A DNA stretch of 64,000 nucleotides from Asterias rubens (GCF_902459465.1 NC_047065.1:4460309-4524308); one strand, 5' to 3'. Counted from the stretch's first letter, positions 32,902 to 45,943 are shown. Notes: generated by a model from the letters alone, not told the origin. A program made the numbers and translations.

Positions 32902-35900
32902 ATGTCGTTTTTATTTGGAAAGAAGAAGCAAGAACAGGCTCCGTCAACTGGCGAAGCGATTCAGAAACTCAGACAAACGGAAGAATTGCTAGAAAAGAAA
33001 CAAGCTTTCATGGAAAAGAAAATCTCAGAAGAAATTAAACTAGCAAAACAAAATGGTACAAAAAACAAAAGAGGTAAGTTTTCTTGTATGTAAACTTAAA
33101 CTGCTAACTAATAGTTTAATAAATTAATGAATGAGAAACGTGGTGTTTAATTTATCTTGTTGACCTGATTAATCATTGGTTGCTTGGTTTTGTATCGCAC
33201 TAAATAAAGTGATATTATTAAATTTGAGCCAACTTGATCAGGAACTGAGTTGAGTCATATTTGACAACGCACATCGAGTACAACCCTTGTTAGAGTCTTA
33301 TCTTAGAACACTACAATGAATGGTCTTTAAGTCTTTATTATGTATTATGGCAATGTTAAAGTATTACAGTTTACATTATTAATTGCAAGGGAAGATGCCA
33401 AATGCCATACGAAATTTCTACTTTTTGTGTAAAATGTTTTATTATACCTTTTCCACCCCCAAATTAAAAATTTAAAACTATTTATTAATGGAAAAAGACA
33501 TTAATTAATAACAAAAAACCATTTATTGACTTGTAATATCCAAATGTTTAAACACTATAATTTTTTTTGATAGTTTTATTTATAACTTAATGTGAATTCT
33601 TTTTCATTATGTTGTTAATACAATATTAATTGGGTGCAAAAATTTGCGAAGCCAATTTAAAAAATTTGTGCGTGTGTTCAGCGTAAACTAGCCGCCCGTG
33701 CAAGATGGGCCACGCAAACTTTGAATGTGCGGTTGAAGTTTGCGCACTACATTTCGTCAAGCTCGACATGAACTCCACGGCATTAAGTAACCCATATAGG
33801 GTGCTGCGTAATGGATGCTTGCTTGCCCAGTTCCTGGACATCACCATTTGGGCTTCAGTAGTTGTAATAGTAAAGGACCCTTTTAAATTCTCAATGATTC
33901 TATTTAAAAAGTATGATGTGGAATATATATAAAGTTGCAGGAATGACTTTTGATTCATGGTTCAACACCTAAATGGGCATGCGGAAAAAGCCTGTCTTAC
34001 AATTCTTTTTTTGACAGCACCAAATTTGCGCAAGGCTCGAAATTTGCTTGGAATATCTGGTACGCAGGCTTAAACATGCATGTACAAATTTAAATTGGGC
34101 CATCAAGTTGCAGGGCTCAATGGAGGCTGAAGTTTGCGCAGCGATTGAAGTTTGCATCGAACACGTACACACTTTTCGAACTAAGGATTACAAAAAAATT
34201 GTACGAATGAGAAACGAAATGTGGTTTGCAAGATTTTTTTTTTTGCAGCAGGGGATAACACTTGGCCCAGTTGTCATCGTCAGACGTCAGACCATGGCTC
34301 CATTGTCAGAATAGAGAACAAATGGGATGCATTTGTAATTTATTGAAAATTATATCAGAAAGTTTATCAACAAGTTGCATAGCGTTTTGTATATTTTTGT
34401 ACCATCTAGCTTTTTTCTGCACTTTGGTCACATGAAATTCTTAACTTACAAGCATTATAATTTGTATTTTATGTTTTTTTGTTACAGCTGCCATCATGGC
34501 CCTAAAAAGGAAAAAGAGGTTAGAAAAACAGCTAGCACAGATAGATGGAACACTGTCAACAATAGAATATCAAAGAGAAGCGCTGGAGAATGCAAACACA
34601 AACACTGAGGTTCTGAAGACCATGGGATTCGCTTCAAAAGCTTTGAAAAGTGCACAACAGCAAATGTAAGCGGAATTACAAAATCAGAAAATATGAGACA
34701 TCACCCAACTCACAAGGTCCAGGGCTACACTTGGGCTATCGACCCAAATCAACTGTCATCATGTAGACGTTGCCACCTACTCCTGGGGCTGAAGGTTATC
34801 CCCTTCACAGTTCATAAGGATGTCTTGGCATGGGTATCATCCACTACAGAAGTGTTGTTAGAATACCAAATTCGGCACCAGTCAAAGTTCTCTCCAAATT
34901 GATATTGGTTCAGATAATGATGGTCTTCAGGAAGTAGTTCAGAATAGACTCATGAATAAATTGAATAAATTCCACTGTATTCTGTCTGACAACACACAAT
35001 ATCCTCTTTACCCACTGATTGTTCACAACAAATCTGGTAGGATCGGTCAACTAAGCCTAAAGACAAACACGTTTAAGAATTCATTTTTACCTTTTGCTGT
35101 CCTTAATTTTAACTGATTTTATTAGATAACTACTGTATAATGCATTCAGCCCTACTACATTTCATGTATTTTTTAAACTTGACGAGTAAACAATTCAATT
35201 CAATTCAATTCAATTCAAACGGTCCAACTGGCCAGTTCAGTATTGTAAATACACCTTACATCCAATTCAGAGATGCCAAGTCCAGAGGTCAGCTATGTGT
35301 GAGATTTTTGAAAGCTCTCAACCTCCCCAAACTTTGTGGATTGCATTTTTTGTACACACAAACGCGATTTGGCAATGCATTGTCTTTATTTTTATTTATT
35401 TTTCCCGGTCTGGCCCCAATGCGTGAGAAAATGGTTGCTGTGCGTGTGAGCGTGAGACAGAGTCTCACGCCTAATGGGTGAGACTTGGTAGGTCTGCCAA
35501 TTTAGAATATGAACAATTCAAAAAGCTGATGAATTAGTGAAGTGATTATTCCTTAGAATTACATGATAACAACTCACTACTGGAGTGGAGCAACTTTAAT
35601 AATAATAATAATAACCTGTTTTTATATAGCGCTTTTCACCCCCGGAGGGCGTCCCAAAGCGCTTCACATTATTACCCCTGGTGACTGGGCCTTAATTCAC
35701 TCCTTAAACTATCTCAGCTCCCTGGTGGGGGAGTATACAGCCTTGTGCAACATTAATATGCGCTACTCGGCTAAATCAATCACAAGAACCATCTCTGCCC
35801 TCACAGGTACCCATTTACCCCTGGGTGGAGAGAAGCAATTATAGATAAGGGTCTTGCTCAGGGACACAAGTGTCACGACCTGGATTCGAACCCACACTCT

Positions 35901-38777
35901 GCTGAACAGAAGCACCAGAGCTTGAGTTTGGTGTTCTTATCCACTCGGCCACGACACCCCTTTATAAGCTTCCTCCTGTACCAGCATATGATACGTAATG
36001 TATCGTATTGAGATTGAACGAACAAAGTGAATGGTTTTAAAGGGTCTATGTAATTTTTGTAGGACAAAAAACACAATGTCACAGATTTACACTAAACTTA
36101 CAAAGTTTTAAGATAATGATAGTAGAAAACTTCCCTGAAAATATTACATGCTGAGGTGCTGTAGTTTTTGGGAAATGGGTAAAACAATGTCATGAAATAA
36201 TTTTCGTTTCATGAGACGAAAATTATTTAATCATGTACAAATGTATTTTCATGACATTTTTTTTTAAACAAAAACTACAGCACCTCAGTAAGTAATATTT
36301 GAAGGGAAGCTTTCGATCTTCAAACCCTGTAAGTTTAATGTAAATCTATGGACATTTTAAAAAAGTACCCAAATCCTTTAAGTTGAAAATGATATTAATA
36401 ATAGATTTCACATGTTTCTTTTATATTTAACAGTCGTTTATATTTTTGTAAGATTATAAAGTTTTCTGTGGCATGGTTTAATTGTTTTTGTTTCCCCTTT
36501 TGTGATAAATGTTTAGGGGGGTGGAGGATGTTGATGACATGATGTCAGATCTTCAAGAGCAGCTAGAAGTAGCCAATGAGATCAGCGATGCAATTTCAAA
36601 TTCCACAGGCTTCGGTCAAGATTTAGACGAAGTAAGTATGAATGACCATTATTTGTCACCGAGGTTCAGAAACCTTGAAGTACATATGTTTGACATAGGG
36701 CCCAATTTCATCGCTCTGCTAACCATAAACAAAGATACGGTGCTTGCAGTAGCAGGGAATTATGGGCTTACATGTATGCCAAACGTATTTCACTGGTTAG
36801 CAGGAAAGTTTGTGCACGTGCATACTTCACGTTACAAGGCATTCCTCGCTTACACAGCTAGTGAAGAAATTCTGCGCTTGTCCCACAATATGAGAATGGT
36901 GATTGTAAGTGCATAATTCGGCAGTAAGCAGAACCATGAAATTGGGCCCAGATCTTGATTTCATTGAGCACTTAGGCAGTGTCCGAATTGGCGACTTTGG
37001 CTACAGCTACGGCTAGATCAGCGCATCTGTCAGTGATGAAGCATAGCAGACGCGCGCGCCCTAGGCGTAGCTGTAGCCGAATTCGCCAATTCGGACACGG
37101 CCTTAGATTCATCTTAAGATGAGTTGTCAGTATTACCATGGTGATTTGTATTGTTTTGGATTGTGGCATCACATATTGCTATAAAGGCAAAGTATACCGT
37201 TGGTCTTTGGAACCGTTCTATTGCTTTAATCATTGGGTTCATTGTGGAGAAGTATAGTACTGGATCGCAAGCAAAGCAAGTAATTCTGAGATATGGTCGT
37301 GAGCCTTTGCCGTTTAGTGCTTTGTGAACAATGAGCGCATTATTTGTTGCTTTATTTCTTTTTACATGTCCTTTTCTAATTATTTATTAATTTATTTGTT
37401 AATACTTTTTATTTATTTTTTATTTTTATTTTTTTTGCTATTTGCTTGTCGTATTTCTGGTTTTGGTTTTTTTTATTTTAAATTGTGCTTTGTGCATACA
37501 TAATATTTATATTATTTAGCGCCATGAGCACTTCTTTGGATTTGTGCGCTTTATAATTTTCATTATTATTATTATTATTAAGTTTTCATTATTATTATAT
37601 TTATTTCAAATTATTTTTATTTTTCCAAACAGAGTATTTGATATAGTGTGTTTGCCTTTCTATGTGACTGGATTAACAGGCTTTCGAGCTACAGTGTTTA
37701 ATTATACTTTTGTTGATCCTGGCCATCACGTTAAGGGTTGTTTTGTAATTTCCTGTGCCCTTACTGTTTTTCTTGCTTTGTATTTACTTTTGAACATGTA
37801 CTTAAATTGTCTATTTGACATACTGTCTGCTTGTATTTGTAATTGTTTAATGGCCAAATAAAGAATAAGAATAAGAATAAGAATAAGAAAATTGGTTGAG
37901 AGATAGGGAGCAAGTGAAGTTGTTTCAAAATGGGGGTGATAGAACATGATTTTCTAGACACTGTGAAGATGTGGGCTGCAGTGTTTTTGGAGGCATTGAG
38001 GACGCATTGCAACAAGGTTATTTTCACAAAAATGTGTGTCTTTCTTCTTTTACAGGATGAACTATTTAAGGAACTTGAAGAATTGGAGCAGGAAGAACTT
38101 GATGAGCAATTACTTGATGTTGGACCCAGTGTTACAAGCCAGCTCCCAGATGTCCCAACGGCCAGACCTGGTAAAACAAATTTCCCAAACAAATTTTCTG
38201 AAACTGTAATGAAATGTTTACATCTCAAAGCTAAAACAGACCATTGACTGTTCTGCAAAAGTAAAGAAAGTGATAACTTAATCAAAATCTGTGTTTAAAG
38301 CCAATGGATACTTTCAATAAACAGTATTGTCCAAAGGCCCACACTTCATGTATCACAACTTATATATAAAACAACAAACCTGTGAAAATTTAGGCTCAAT
38401 CGGTCATCGGAGTCGGGAGAAAATAACGGGGAAAACCCACCACTGTTTCCGCACGTTTCGACGTGTCATGACATGTGTTTACTATAAATCCGTAATTCTC
38501 GATGTGGAGAATTGATATTGTTTTAATGTTTTCTCAAAAAGTAAAGCATTTCATGGAATAATAATAATTTCAAGAGAAGTCTTTTACCCTTACCTTCTGT
38601 AAACCCTGTAAGTTATTTGTAAATCTGTGAACTTTTATTTTGTTGCCTGTTCCGAAAGTGTATAATGGCTTTAAGAAAATCTAATCATTGACATTTTGTT
38701 TTTTTGTTGTCTTAGCCAAAGTTGCCGAAGATCCAGAAGATGAAGATATGAGAGAGCTTGCCGCCTGGGCGTCCTAA
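32902..38777 (+). CDS. chmp4: CHMP4 (charged multivesicular body protein 4; Snf7/Vps32), ESCRT-III
   Basis: Forms the ESCRT-III membrane filament that drives vesicle budding into multivesicular bodies, abscission and membrane repair. Five coding exons: 32902-33073, 34488-34665, 36517-36631, 38056-38170, 38716-38777; GT-AG and in phase, 213 residues (human CHMP4B 224). The N-terminal basic and hydrophobic stretch MSFLFGKKKQ, helix 1 (AIQKLRQTEELLEKKQAFMEKK), then ALKRKKRLEKQLAQIDGTLS and EALENANTNTEVLKTMGFAS form the Snf7 core. Acidic helices follow (ELEELEQEELDEQLLDV). The C-terminal MRELAAWAS matches the short amphipathic helix by which CHMP4 proteins bind ALIX. Two to three paralogues exist in vertebrates; this cannot be assigned to one. 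Introns hold family B, S, F and G elements and one SINE. Confidence 0.97.
33640..34150 (+). repeat. Long dispersed repeat, copy 2 (pairs with 17,440-17,880)
   Basis: In CHMP4 intron 1. Colinear with copy 1 over most of its length (for example TTGCTTGCCCAG, GATGTGGAATATATA, GTTGCAGGAATGACTTTTGA). Confidence 0.65.
35187..35219. repeat. (AATTC)n microsatellite
   Basis: About six pentamers in CHMP4 intron 2. Confidence 0.8.
35597..35962 (-). mobile_element. tRNA(Leu)-derived SINE, first SINE family, full copy
   Basis: In CHMP4 intron 2. On the minus strand: a tRNA-like head (GGTGTCGTGGCCGAGTGG, ACTCAAGC anticodon region, long variable arm, B box GGGTTCGAATCC), a body (GGTAATAATGTGAAGCGCTT, GGACGCCCTCCGGGGG, GCGCTATATAAAA), and an (ATT)n tail. 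About 366 bp. Confidence 0.75.
36037..36381. mobile_element. TTAA-flanked foldback element
   Basis: In CHMP4 intron 2, close before exon 3. TTAAAGGGTCTATGTA at the left and ACCCAAATCCTTTAA at the right; pairing includes AGATTTACACTAAACTTACA and its complement, and a core hairpin ATAATTTTCGT facing ACGAAAATTAT. Confidence 0.7.
36698..36949. mobile_element. Foldback element, family F, copy 2
   Basis: In CHMP4 intron 3. GGGCCCAATTTCATCGCTCT at the left, ACCATGAAATTGGGCCC at the right. Confidence 0.65.
36975..37102. mobile_element. 128-bp inverted-repeat element
   Basis: GGCAGTGTCCGAATTGGCGA faces TCGCCAATTCGGACACGGCC; inner arms GGCTACAGCTACG and CGTAGCTGTAGCC also pair. TTAG adjoins both sides. 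A decayed relative may lie near 11,350. Confidence 0.75.
37600..37892 (+). mobile_element. Possible 3' end of a non-LTR retrotransposon
   Basis: In CHMP4 intron 3. The segment ends TTTAATGGCCAAATAAAG followed by AATAAG hexamers, a pattern seen where CR1/L2-type LINE or LINE-tailed SINE copies terminate. No reverse-transcriptase frame. Just before it, 37,500-37,580 ends in an ATT tract after GTGCGCTTTATAA. Confidence 0.35.
38295..38674 (+). mobile_element. TTAA-flanked element, family B, copy 1
   Basis: In CHMP4 intron 4. Starts TTAAAGCCAATGGATACTTT, ends CGAAAGTGTATAATGGCTTTAA. Core hairpin GTAATTCTCGAT-GTGG-AGAATTGATA. Matches the copy at 44,811. Confidence 0.75.
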
Positions 38778-38991
38778 CTATCAGGGATGAACTATAATCC
38801 GGTCAGATATTGTATGAAATGTATATCATATTCTCTATGGTACTCTATTATTAAAATGGGCAGACAATAAGGACACTAAAAGCTTAACTATACCTGCTAT
38901 CCCAAATCTATGAAGATCTAATGGAAGGCTTGCTGGATTGTGAATGACGTCCACTAGATTATACAGGTTTGGCTGTTGATTTAGTTAGAGA

Positions 38992-39167
38992 CCCTGCTGC
39001 CGATTTAACGAATTGCTAGGATTAATCCTATCTGGAGTTAGGACGAGTAACCCGTCCTAACTTAGGACGGGTTCAATGTGTCCTAAGCCTTTGGATACAA
39101 AACTTAACGTATCCTAAGTCCTAAGATTAATCCTAAGCTGGGAAGAGTTTGGTGAAATCGACAGCTG
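38992..39167. mobile_element. Foldback element, family E, copy 1
   Basis: GCTAGGATTAATCCTA near the left and TAGGACGAGTAAC-CGTCCTAACT in the core; right end GAAGAGTTTGGTGAAATCGA. Directly abuts the family A copy that follows. Confidence 0.65.
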
Positions 39168-39544
39168 GACACTATTGGCAGTTGTCAAATACAAGTTCTC
39201 TCACTTGGTGTATCTCAACATAATATATGCATAAAATAAACCTGTGAAATTTAGAGCTCGATGGGTCGTTCAAGTTGCGAGGTAATAATGAAAGAATAAA
39301 ACACCCTTGTCACACACAGTTGTGTGCTTTCAGATGCTTGATTTCGAGACCTCAAAATCTAATTCTGAGTTCTCAAAATCAAATTTGTGGAAAATAACTT
39401 CGGTTTCGAAAACTACGTTACTTCAGAGGGAGCTATTTCTCACAATGTTTTATACCATCAACAGCTCTCCATTGCTTGTTACCAAGTAAGTTTTTATTCC
39501 GATAATTATTTTGAGTAATTACCAATAGTGTCCACTGGCTTTAA
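39163..39544 (+). mobile_element. Family A element, copy 4
   Basis: Left end lacks TTAA where it meets family E (AGCTGGACACTATTGG); right end GTGTCCACTGGCTTTAA intact. Confidence 0.8.
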
Positions 39545-41354
39545 GCCATGTCCAAATTGGATGATTCTTCTATAGCCACGATTGTTGCTATACTAAGGGT
39601 GTTGGACATTCTCAAGGCCTACCCTTTTATGCTGCTTGTTAGTGCATCAGTTCTTTTGTATACTCCACAAAAGACAACTGTTTGTTCTCACTTTAAAAGG
39701 TTGAAATGGGTCTAGTGATCTGTCCCAGGTGTTGAGCAGGAAAGCTTCTTAGTGTATTATTATAACCAGAAATAAATAGACTTTGGGTGGGATGATGTTT
39801 AACAGTGGCAAGAACTTCAATGAAGATGTACACAATTGTTTCCTTTGTTTTTAAATTTTTGAGAGAAAAACAAATATCTGAGAGAAGTTTATTTAATTTT
39901 CACAATGGGGAATCATGTCTGTACTCAGCCATTTTGAGTTCTGGAAAATTATTTTTGTGTCAGGTGAAGTAGGGAGTGTCTGAGTTTAAATTTTTTTTCA
40001 AGACAACCTTAAACTTGCTGGGTAGCTGTGTGAACTGATAATGTCAGCGCAGCGCGTGTAATCTTGAACCTTTTAGAGGGTCAAGTATAGTGCACTGTGG
40101 GGGCTAGTCATGTCAAATGCCCTTACTAAAGTGGATAGGCCAGCAGACTGAATTTTATTAGTTTTGTCTTGTGATCAATTTCAAGGCCATTGACTTAAAC
40201 TTTTCTCCAGTCCGCCTCAATTTGATTACAATTTGGAAAGCAATATCACATCAACAACCCTTAGAGTACCTCGTGGCTTTCTTCAAACAAGGGGCATGGA
40301 TTATGTTCATGATTGTAAAGTAATTATATAAATGAAAGCATAAGAGAAATTTATTATACATATCTGGTAAAAGTAGACAGACTTTCCTAAAATGGTGTCA
40401 AATTAAATCTTTGTTTGGTTAACTGCAAATTAAATCTTTGTTCTGTTACTGCTGATCCCTAAAAAAAAACCTAAGTAGGAGTGACGCGCTGTGTACATGT
40501 ACATGTGAATTTATGACACACATTTTTGAAGGCGTATCGTTTTTTAAGGGTGTCATTTTCCGGTCTTTCCAAGTTTGTATGGTTCATGTTTAAATGCCTC
40601 CTTGGCATTTGACTATTGTTTAGCAGCATGAAAAATCAACATCAGTTATAGACAGTTTTTACTGAAAGTAAATTAAACAAGAAAGTATGTAGTGTTTGAA
40701 GAACATTGAAAAATTGGCTTATTCTTTGTGTAGATATTTTACTTAAGAAGAATTTCAAAGCTTAACCATATTTTACAATGACTGGCAAAGGAATATAAAC
40801 CGTTTTTCTTTACCCTGTAAAAAAAATAATGTATTAGCAAGCACCTGCCCAAAATATGTATGAAAACTAGAATAAATCTGTGCATAGAAGAGTTCTGGAT
40901 GGGACACGTTTTCTTGGGTAAATAAACCCCAAAAGGAAATTGAAAACAAATGTTCCAAATCCAAGAAGCACGAATACAAAAAACCCCGATGCCTCTTACA
41001 TGGTCATGTTCAGAAGAAGTTGTGCTTCGATTATATCCGGTTTAACATGGCTATGTGAATGTAGAATCAGGAGGTTAATCAAAAGAGGTTTGAGACCACT
41101 TCTTTATAGTCATTTGCTCAAGCCCAGCGCCAGACCATTCCACATAACTGTGACACCTATGTATGCATCATACGCAAGTTTTTCTCTCGCATCATGCTGT
41201 TGCTTTGTATGGTAGGCCTACGTCATCATCTTTGGTCCAAGGTGCCTGTGATGTGAAAAAGATATAAAGGTTGTCCATGTAATAGTGACTATCCAGTGAG
41301 TAATGGCAGCACAAATTTGTCTCTCAGATTCATCTATAGACCCATTGCATATGA

Positions 41355-41470
41355 CGTCACACTCTCAAAAAGGAGGCAGATCATTGGACAATAGCTGTTC
41401 TCTGTGAGTAAAATAGTGCGCGTGACCTCAGCGTACCTGTAGCGTTTCAGGTTATGCAAGGGGGAGAGCT
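41355..41470 (+). repeat. Dispersed repeat, copy 2 (pairs with 11,980-12,085)
   Basis: AAAGGAGGCAG, ATAGCTGTTCT, GTGCGCGTGACCTCAGCGTA in the same order as copy 1. Confidence 0.55.
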
Positions 41471-41836
41471 ATTAATTTCTTACAAAAAAAAGAACATGCC
41501 TTTCGAACAAGGCGCGTAATTTTGGGTGTGAACTCTCTATTGTGCATGTTTTTATACGATTTTGACACCTAAAATGACACCCAGGATAGGCCCATGTGAG
41601 TATGCTGCGCGTATTGCAAGGGGTCTATAGACCCAGGGAAACCTTCAATCACCTCATACAGCATTGTCTGAACTGTATGTACTACAAAATAATGGTTGGT
41701 CTATTTACTGGCAGGCCTGGTACTTTTTGTTGGGGCAAGGCAAGTTTTCTTTACTACATGGAACCTTCGTCCCAAGGGGGCACTGAGGCAATGACCAGGA
41801 GACATTTGCCTCTGTGAACTACAGTTTCAGGTCTCC

Positions 41837-42195
41837 TTAAAGCCAGTGGACACTATTGGTAATTGTAAAAGACTAGCCTTCACAGTTGGTGTGTCTCAAC
41901 ATAAGCATAAAATAACAAACCTGTGAAAATTTTAGCTCAATCGGACATCGAAATTGTAAATCACTTGAAGTTGTGTGCGTTTAGATAGTTGATTTCAAGA
42001 CCTCAAGTTCTAAATCTGAGGTCTCGAAATCAAATTCGTGGAAAATTACGTCTTTTTCTAAAACTATGGCACTTCAGAGGGAGCCGCTTCTCACAATGTT
42101 TTGTACCATCAACCTCTCCCCATTACTCGTCACCAAGTAAGGTTTTATGCCAATAATTATTTTGAGTAGTTACCAATAGTGTCCACTGCCTTTAA
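41837..42195 (+). mobile_element. Family A element, copy 5
   Basis: TTAAAGCCAGTGGACACTAT to GTGTCCACTGCCTTTAA; about 30 bp shorter than copy 1 in the left half. Confidence 0.85.
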
Positions 42196-42289
42196 AGGCT
42201 GCATTTATAATTTTAGTTTCTAGTTTCTAAAAGCAGAGTTTGGAGTGTCCTATAAAATGCGGCATTTTTATGTGTCCTTCATAATACTA

Positions 42290-42655
42290 CTAACAATAAT
42301 AATAATAATTGTGGCTTCTTATATAGCGCATATGTCCGTCACTCAGTATTTCCTGCAAGATGTGAGACTACGTTTTGAATTTTGAGACCTGTTTTACATG
42401 ATGCTGTACATGTAGTCAATTTGCTGCCGTTCAGACCAGGAACATAGGGGCGAACCCCTTCTCTTTTTCGATAAGTGCACTGGGTCTTTTGCATGCGTTA
42501 AAAAACACATGTAAGATCCGTAAGATGAAGCAATGGTTAAGTGTCTCTTGCTTTAGGACACAAGTGTCACAGCTGGGGGATTCGAACCCACACTCTGCTG
42601 ATCAGAAACACCAGAGTTTGAATGCGGTGCTCTAAACCGCTCGGCCACGACACTT
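42290..42655 (-). mobile_element. tRNA(Leu)-derived SINE, divergent copy
   Basis: Minus-strand head AGTGTCGTGGCCGAGCGG with B box GGGTTCGAATCC; tail (ATT)n at 42,293-42,310. The body differs from the 35,597 copy except TATATAGCGC, so a subfamily. Confidence 0.65.
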
Positions 42656-44033
42656 CCACTTCAGCAATGATGAATATTGTTGAGAAACATGGTGTTAGCT
42701 GGAGGGGGTGTCTGTTTTTCAGGACACATTTTTCAGAAATTGGGTGGCATACTTTTTGTGACAATGGTTAACATGAAAACCCTGTTGTATTTTGTCAATT
42801 TATTATCCAGCCTGGAATAACAACATGGAGGCCAGGAAGCTAATGGCCCCTGTTACCCCAGTTTTAGCCTTAGTGTCCCCATCTAAAGGTTCCTATGGAC
42901 TTCAACAATTTCCAAGGGAAGTGCCCTTAGTTGGGTGGAATTCAGGGCCTTTTTTCAAAATTCTTGCTAAATTTACATAAAAGAAGGCCAGACAAGTACA
43001 GCCTCTGATTTGAGATATCAACAGGAGAAGAACATGGCAGCTTAGCAAATTTTCACCAGCAGTTGGTATTCTTTTTGGACTACCAACCAAAGTGAACGAT
43101 ATCCTATTCGGTTTGTATTTGAAGGGTTTCTCTGTGCTCAGCAAATTTATGAAATGGAAACCTGATGTTCCAATTGCGAGAGAAAGGTTCCACTTATTGG
43201 AGAAAGTTTAACCCAATTTGGATTGTTTTTCAGTTGATAGACAAGTCTTCTTTGCAATGTACATTACAAATGGATAATCACAGGATCATTTTTTGTTTGT
43301 AAATTATGTGGCTCAACGCCCATTGTCCAAAGCATATAGAGGAATATTTCAAGTAGTAAACATTGTTTTTCTTCCCTGCAGTGTAAAATTAATTTATGTT
43401 TTTATTTGCTAAAATTAATATTTAGTTTTTACTAACTATACAAATGTATAACTTCACCGATTAGCATAAAATAGTGTGTTAACCATTTTGAGTATGATCA
43501 CACTTCACAGTCAATGAGGCCATGTCACTTTGTATATATAAAAAGAGTGAACTTTTGCAGCAATCCCGGGCATTGCCTGTCTGGCAATATGGTTACTTGG
43601 GAGTAGTAGATTTTGTATCATAATTTACACCACAGATAAAATAAATTTGTTTAAAAGTAACAACCGAACAACTACATAATATGTGATGTGGGACAAAATA
43701 AATCACAAAAAAATAAGATTTAGTTTTCTTCTAGAAACTGTGGACAGATCGTAAACAATGATGTCACAGGTTTCAGGGCAGCCTCGGTTTTAATGCACAA
43801 ATTCAAAGAGAGTGGGTGACAAATCTCCATGTTAGTACAACATGTTAGAGAGGCTGTGTCGTAATGATCGAAGCAGGCCTGTGGGACTACATGTACATGA
43901 AATTATGAACTCTTACCCTCTCCCAATATGAGCTCTCAATATATGATACGTAGGGATGGTGCGGTGGTACACATTATGAGCAAGAGTTCACCATGTACAG
44001 CTGCAGGCTTGCTTTAATCATGACACAGTCCCT

Positions 44034-44590
44034 TTAAAAGCAGTGAACACTATTGGTAATTAGTCAAAATAGTTATTAGCATAAAACCTTACTTGGTAAC
44101 AAATAATGGGGAGAAGTTGATAGTATAACATGGTGTGAGAACTGGCTCCCTCGTGACCTAGTTTTTCGAGAAAGAATTATTTTTCCACAAATTTGATTTC
44201 GAGACCTAAGAATTATAATTTTGAGGTCACGAAATCAAGCATCTGAATGCACACAACTTCGTGTGACATGGGTGTTTTTTCTTTAATGACCATTTGAGCT
44301 CAACTTTTCACAGGTTTGTTATTTTATGCATATGTTGAGATACACCTAAGTGAGTAGACTGGTCTTTGACAATAGACCGATCCATTAAGCTCCACCCCAT
44401 GGCGTATTGACCAATCACAACGCAACGAAGGTCCGACAAATAAAGTCTGACATGCGTGCGCGTATGCTTGGTGCGTGCGGCAGAGTTGTGCAGAACGGCA
44501 TTGAAGAGGCTCACGTGTTCTTGCTCACACGTGCGTCGTTGGCGGAGCCTACTGGATCGGTCTAGTACCAATAGTGTCCATTGTCTTTAA
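44034..44590 (-). mobile_element. Family A element, copy 6, interrupted by family C
   Basis: TTAAAAGCAGTGAACACTAT to GTGTCCATTGTCTTTAA. The right part is split by a family C insertion at 44,374-44,563; the split reads CTTTGACAA and then TACCAATAGTG. Confidence 0.85.
44374..44563 (+). mobile_element. Family C element, copy 2, nested in family A
   Basis: GACCGATCCATTAAGCTCC to GGATCGGTC, with TA next to both ends. Interior matches 9,692-9,888. Its position inside family A shows it moved later than that copy. Confidence 0.8.
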
Positions 44591-44810
44591 GTTGATGGTA
44601 AATGCAAAGATAATATGCATTGGATTTGGCAGGCCAGGAATTTCGTCTTCAAAAGAACAAATCTTTAAAGTCTATGAGAAAACTTGGGAGGGTACCAAGG
44701 GGCTACAGCCTCCATGTTATCATGGTGGAAGCCCCATGGTGTAACTCAAGGCCTGGTTTGGTTCAAGGGAGAGATTTTTTATTGAATTGATTTGAGAATT
44801 GGGCATTATT

Positions 44811-45156
44811 TTAAAGCCATTATACACTTTCGGTACAGAAGAAAAAAAAAAGTTCACAGATTTACAGGGTTTACAGAAGGTAATGGTGAAAGACTTCTCT
44901 TCTCCATGAAATGCTTTACTTTTTGAGAAAACATTAAAACAATATCAATTCCAATTCTCGATAGCGAGAATTATGGATTTATTTTAAACACATGTCATGA
45001 CACAGTGAAACGTGCGGAAACAAGAGTGGGTTTTCCAGTTATTTTCTCCTGTCTCCGATTGAGCCTAAATTTTCACAGGTTTGTTATTTTATGTTGTGAT
45101 ACACGAAGTGTTGGACTTGGACAATACTGTTTACCGAAAGTGTATAATGGCTTTAA
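44811..45156 (-). mobile_element. Family B element, copy 2
   Basis: TTAAAGCCATTATACACTTT to AAAGTGTATAATGGCTTTAA, cleaner ends than copy 1. Core hairpin ATTCTCGATAGCGAGAAT. Confidence 0.8.
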
Positions 45157-45577
45157 CAAGACTCACAAAAAGCTTCATTCTAGAGTGTCATTTATATTGT
45201 ACATAATGTGTAGACTAAATCATCTAGAATAGAATAAGAATAGAATAATGTTTTATTGTCACTTGTAAAATGGAAATAATAAAATGTGTAATGCAATAGG
45301 GTGTTTATTTCTCCATTTTCTGTTTCTTTATTTTGATAATCCAAATGTATCTACAATTCTGACCATACTTATGTACAAAATACATCAACATTATAAAAAT
45401 ATGACCTGATTTTCGTTGCATTGTGAAGCAAAAGAGAAATGGATTAAAATCATAAAATAAAAAACCTACCCTTAAAATAAAACCATAGTTTTGTCAAAAT
45501 TTAGCACAAACATGAATATTGAATGGATTGTAAGACCTTTTTCAGATCATATCGATATTTTTCATTAGTACCAAACA

Positions 45578-45943
45578 TTAAAGGAACACGTTGCCTTGGA
45601 TTGGACGAGTTGGTCTTTAAAAAGTGTTTGAAACCGTTTGTTATGAAATGCATATGGTTAGAAAGATGTTTTAAAAGTAGAATATAATGATCCACACAAG
45701 TATCACTCAAAATTGCACGGTTTTCCTTTTACGTCGCGAACAAACACGGTCGACCAATTATGTAAATGGCCGACCGTGTTAGTCGGCGAGGTAAAAAGAA
45801 AACTACGCAATTTCGAGGCATATTGGTGTAGATCATTGTATTCTACTTTTACATCTTTCTAACCATATGTATTTTATAACAAACGGTTACAGAACGCTTT
45901 TCAAAGACCAACTCGACCGATCCAAGGCAACGTGTTCCTTTAA
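45578..45943. mobile_element. Long hairpin element, family D, copy 1
   Basis: TTAAAGGAACACGTTGCCTT to AAGGCAACGTGTTCCTTTAA. Both halves are complementary almost throughout, meeting at a core around ACACGGTCGACC and GGCCGACCGTGT. Probably within the 3' UTR of the TK2-like gene. Confidence 0.85.

Noticed and set aside
34048..34314. 88-codon frame in CHMP4 intron 1
   Set aside because: Falls in the long dispersed repeat; the matching stretch near 17.4-17.9 kb is not open.
35873..35960. tRNA(Leu) gene
   Set aside because: It is the head of a SINE with body and ATT tail, and a related copy exists at 42,555-42,655.
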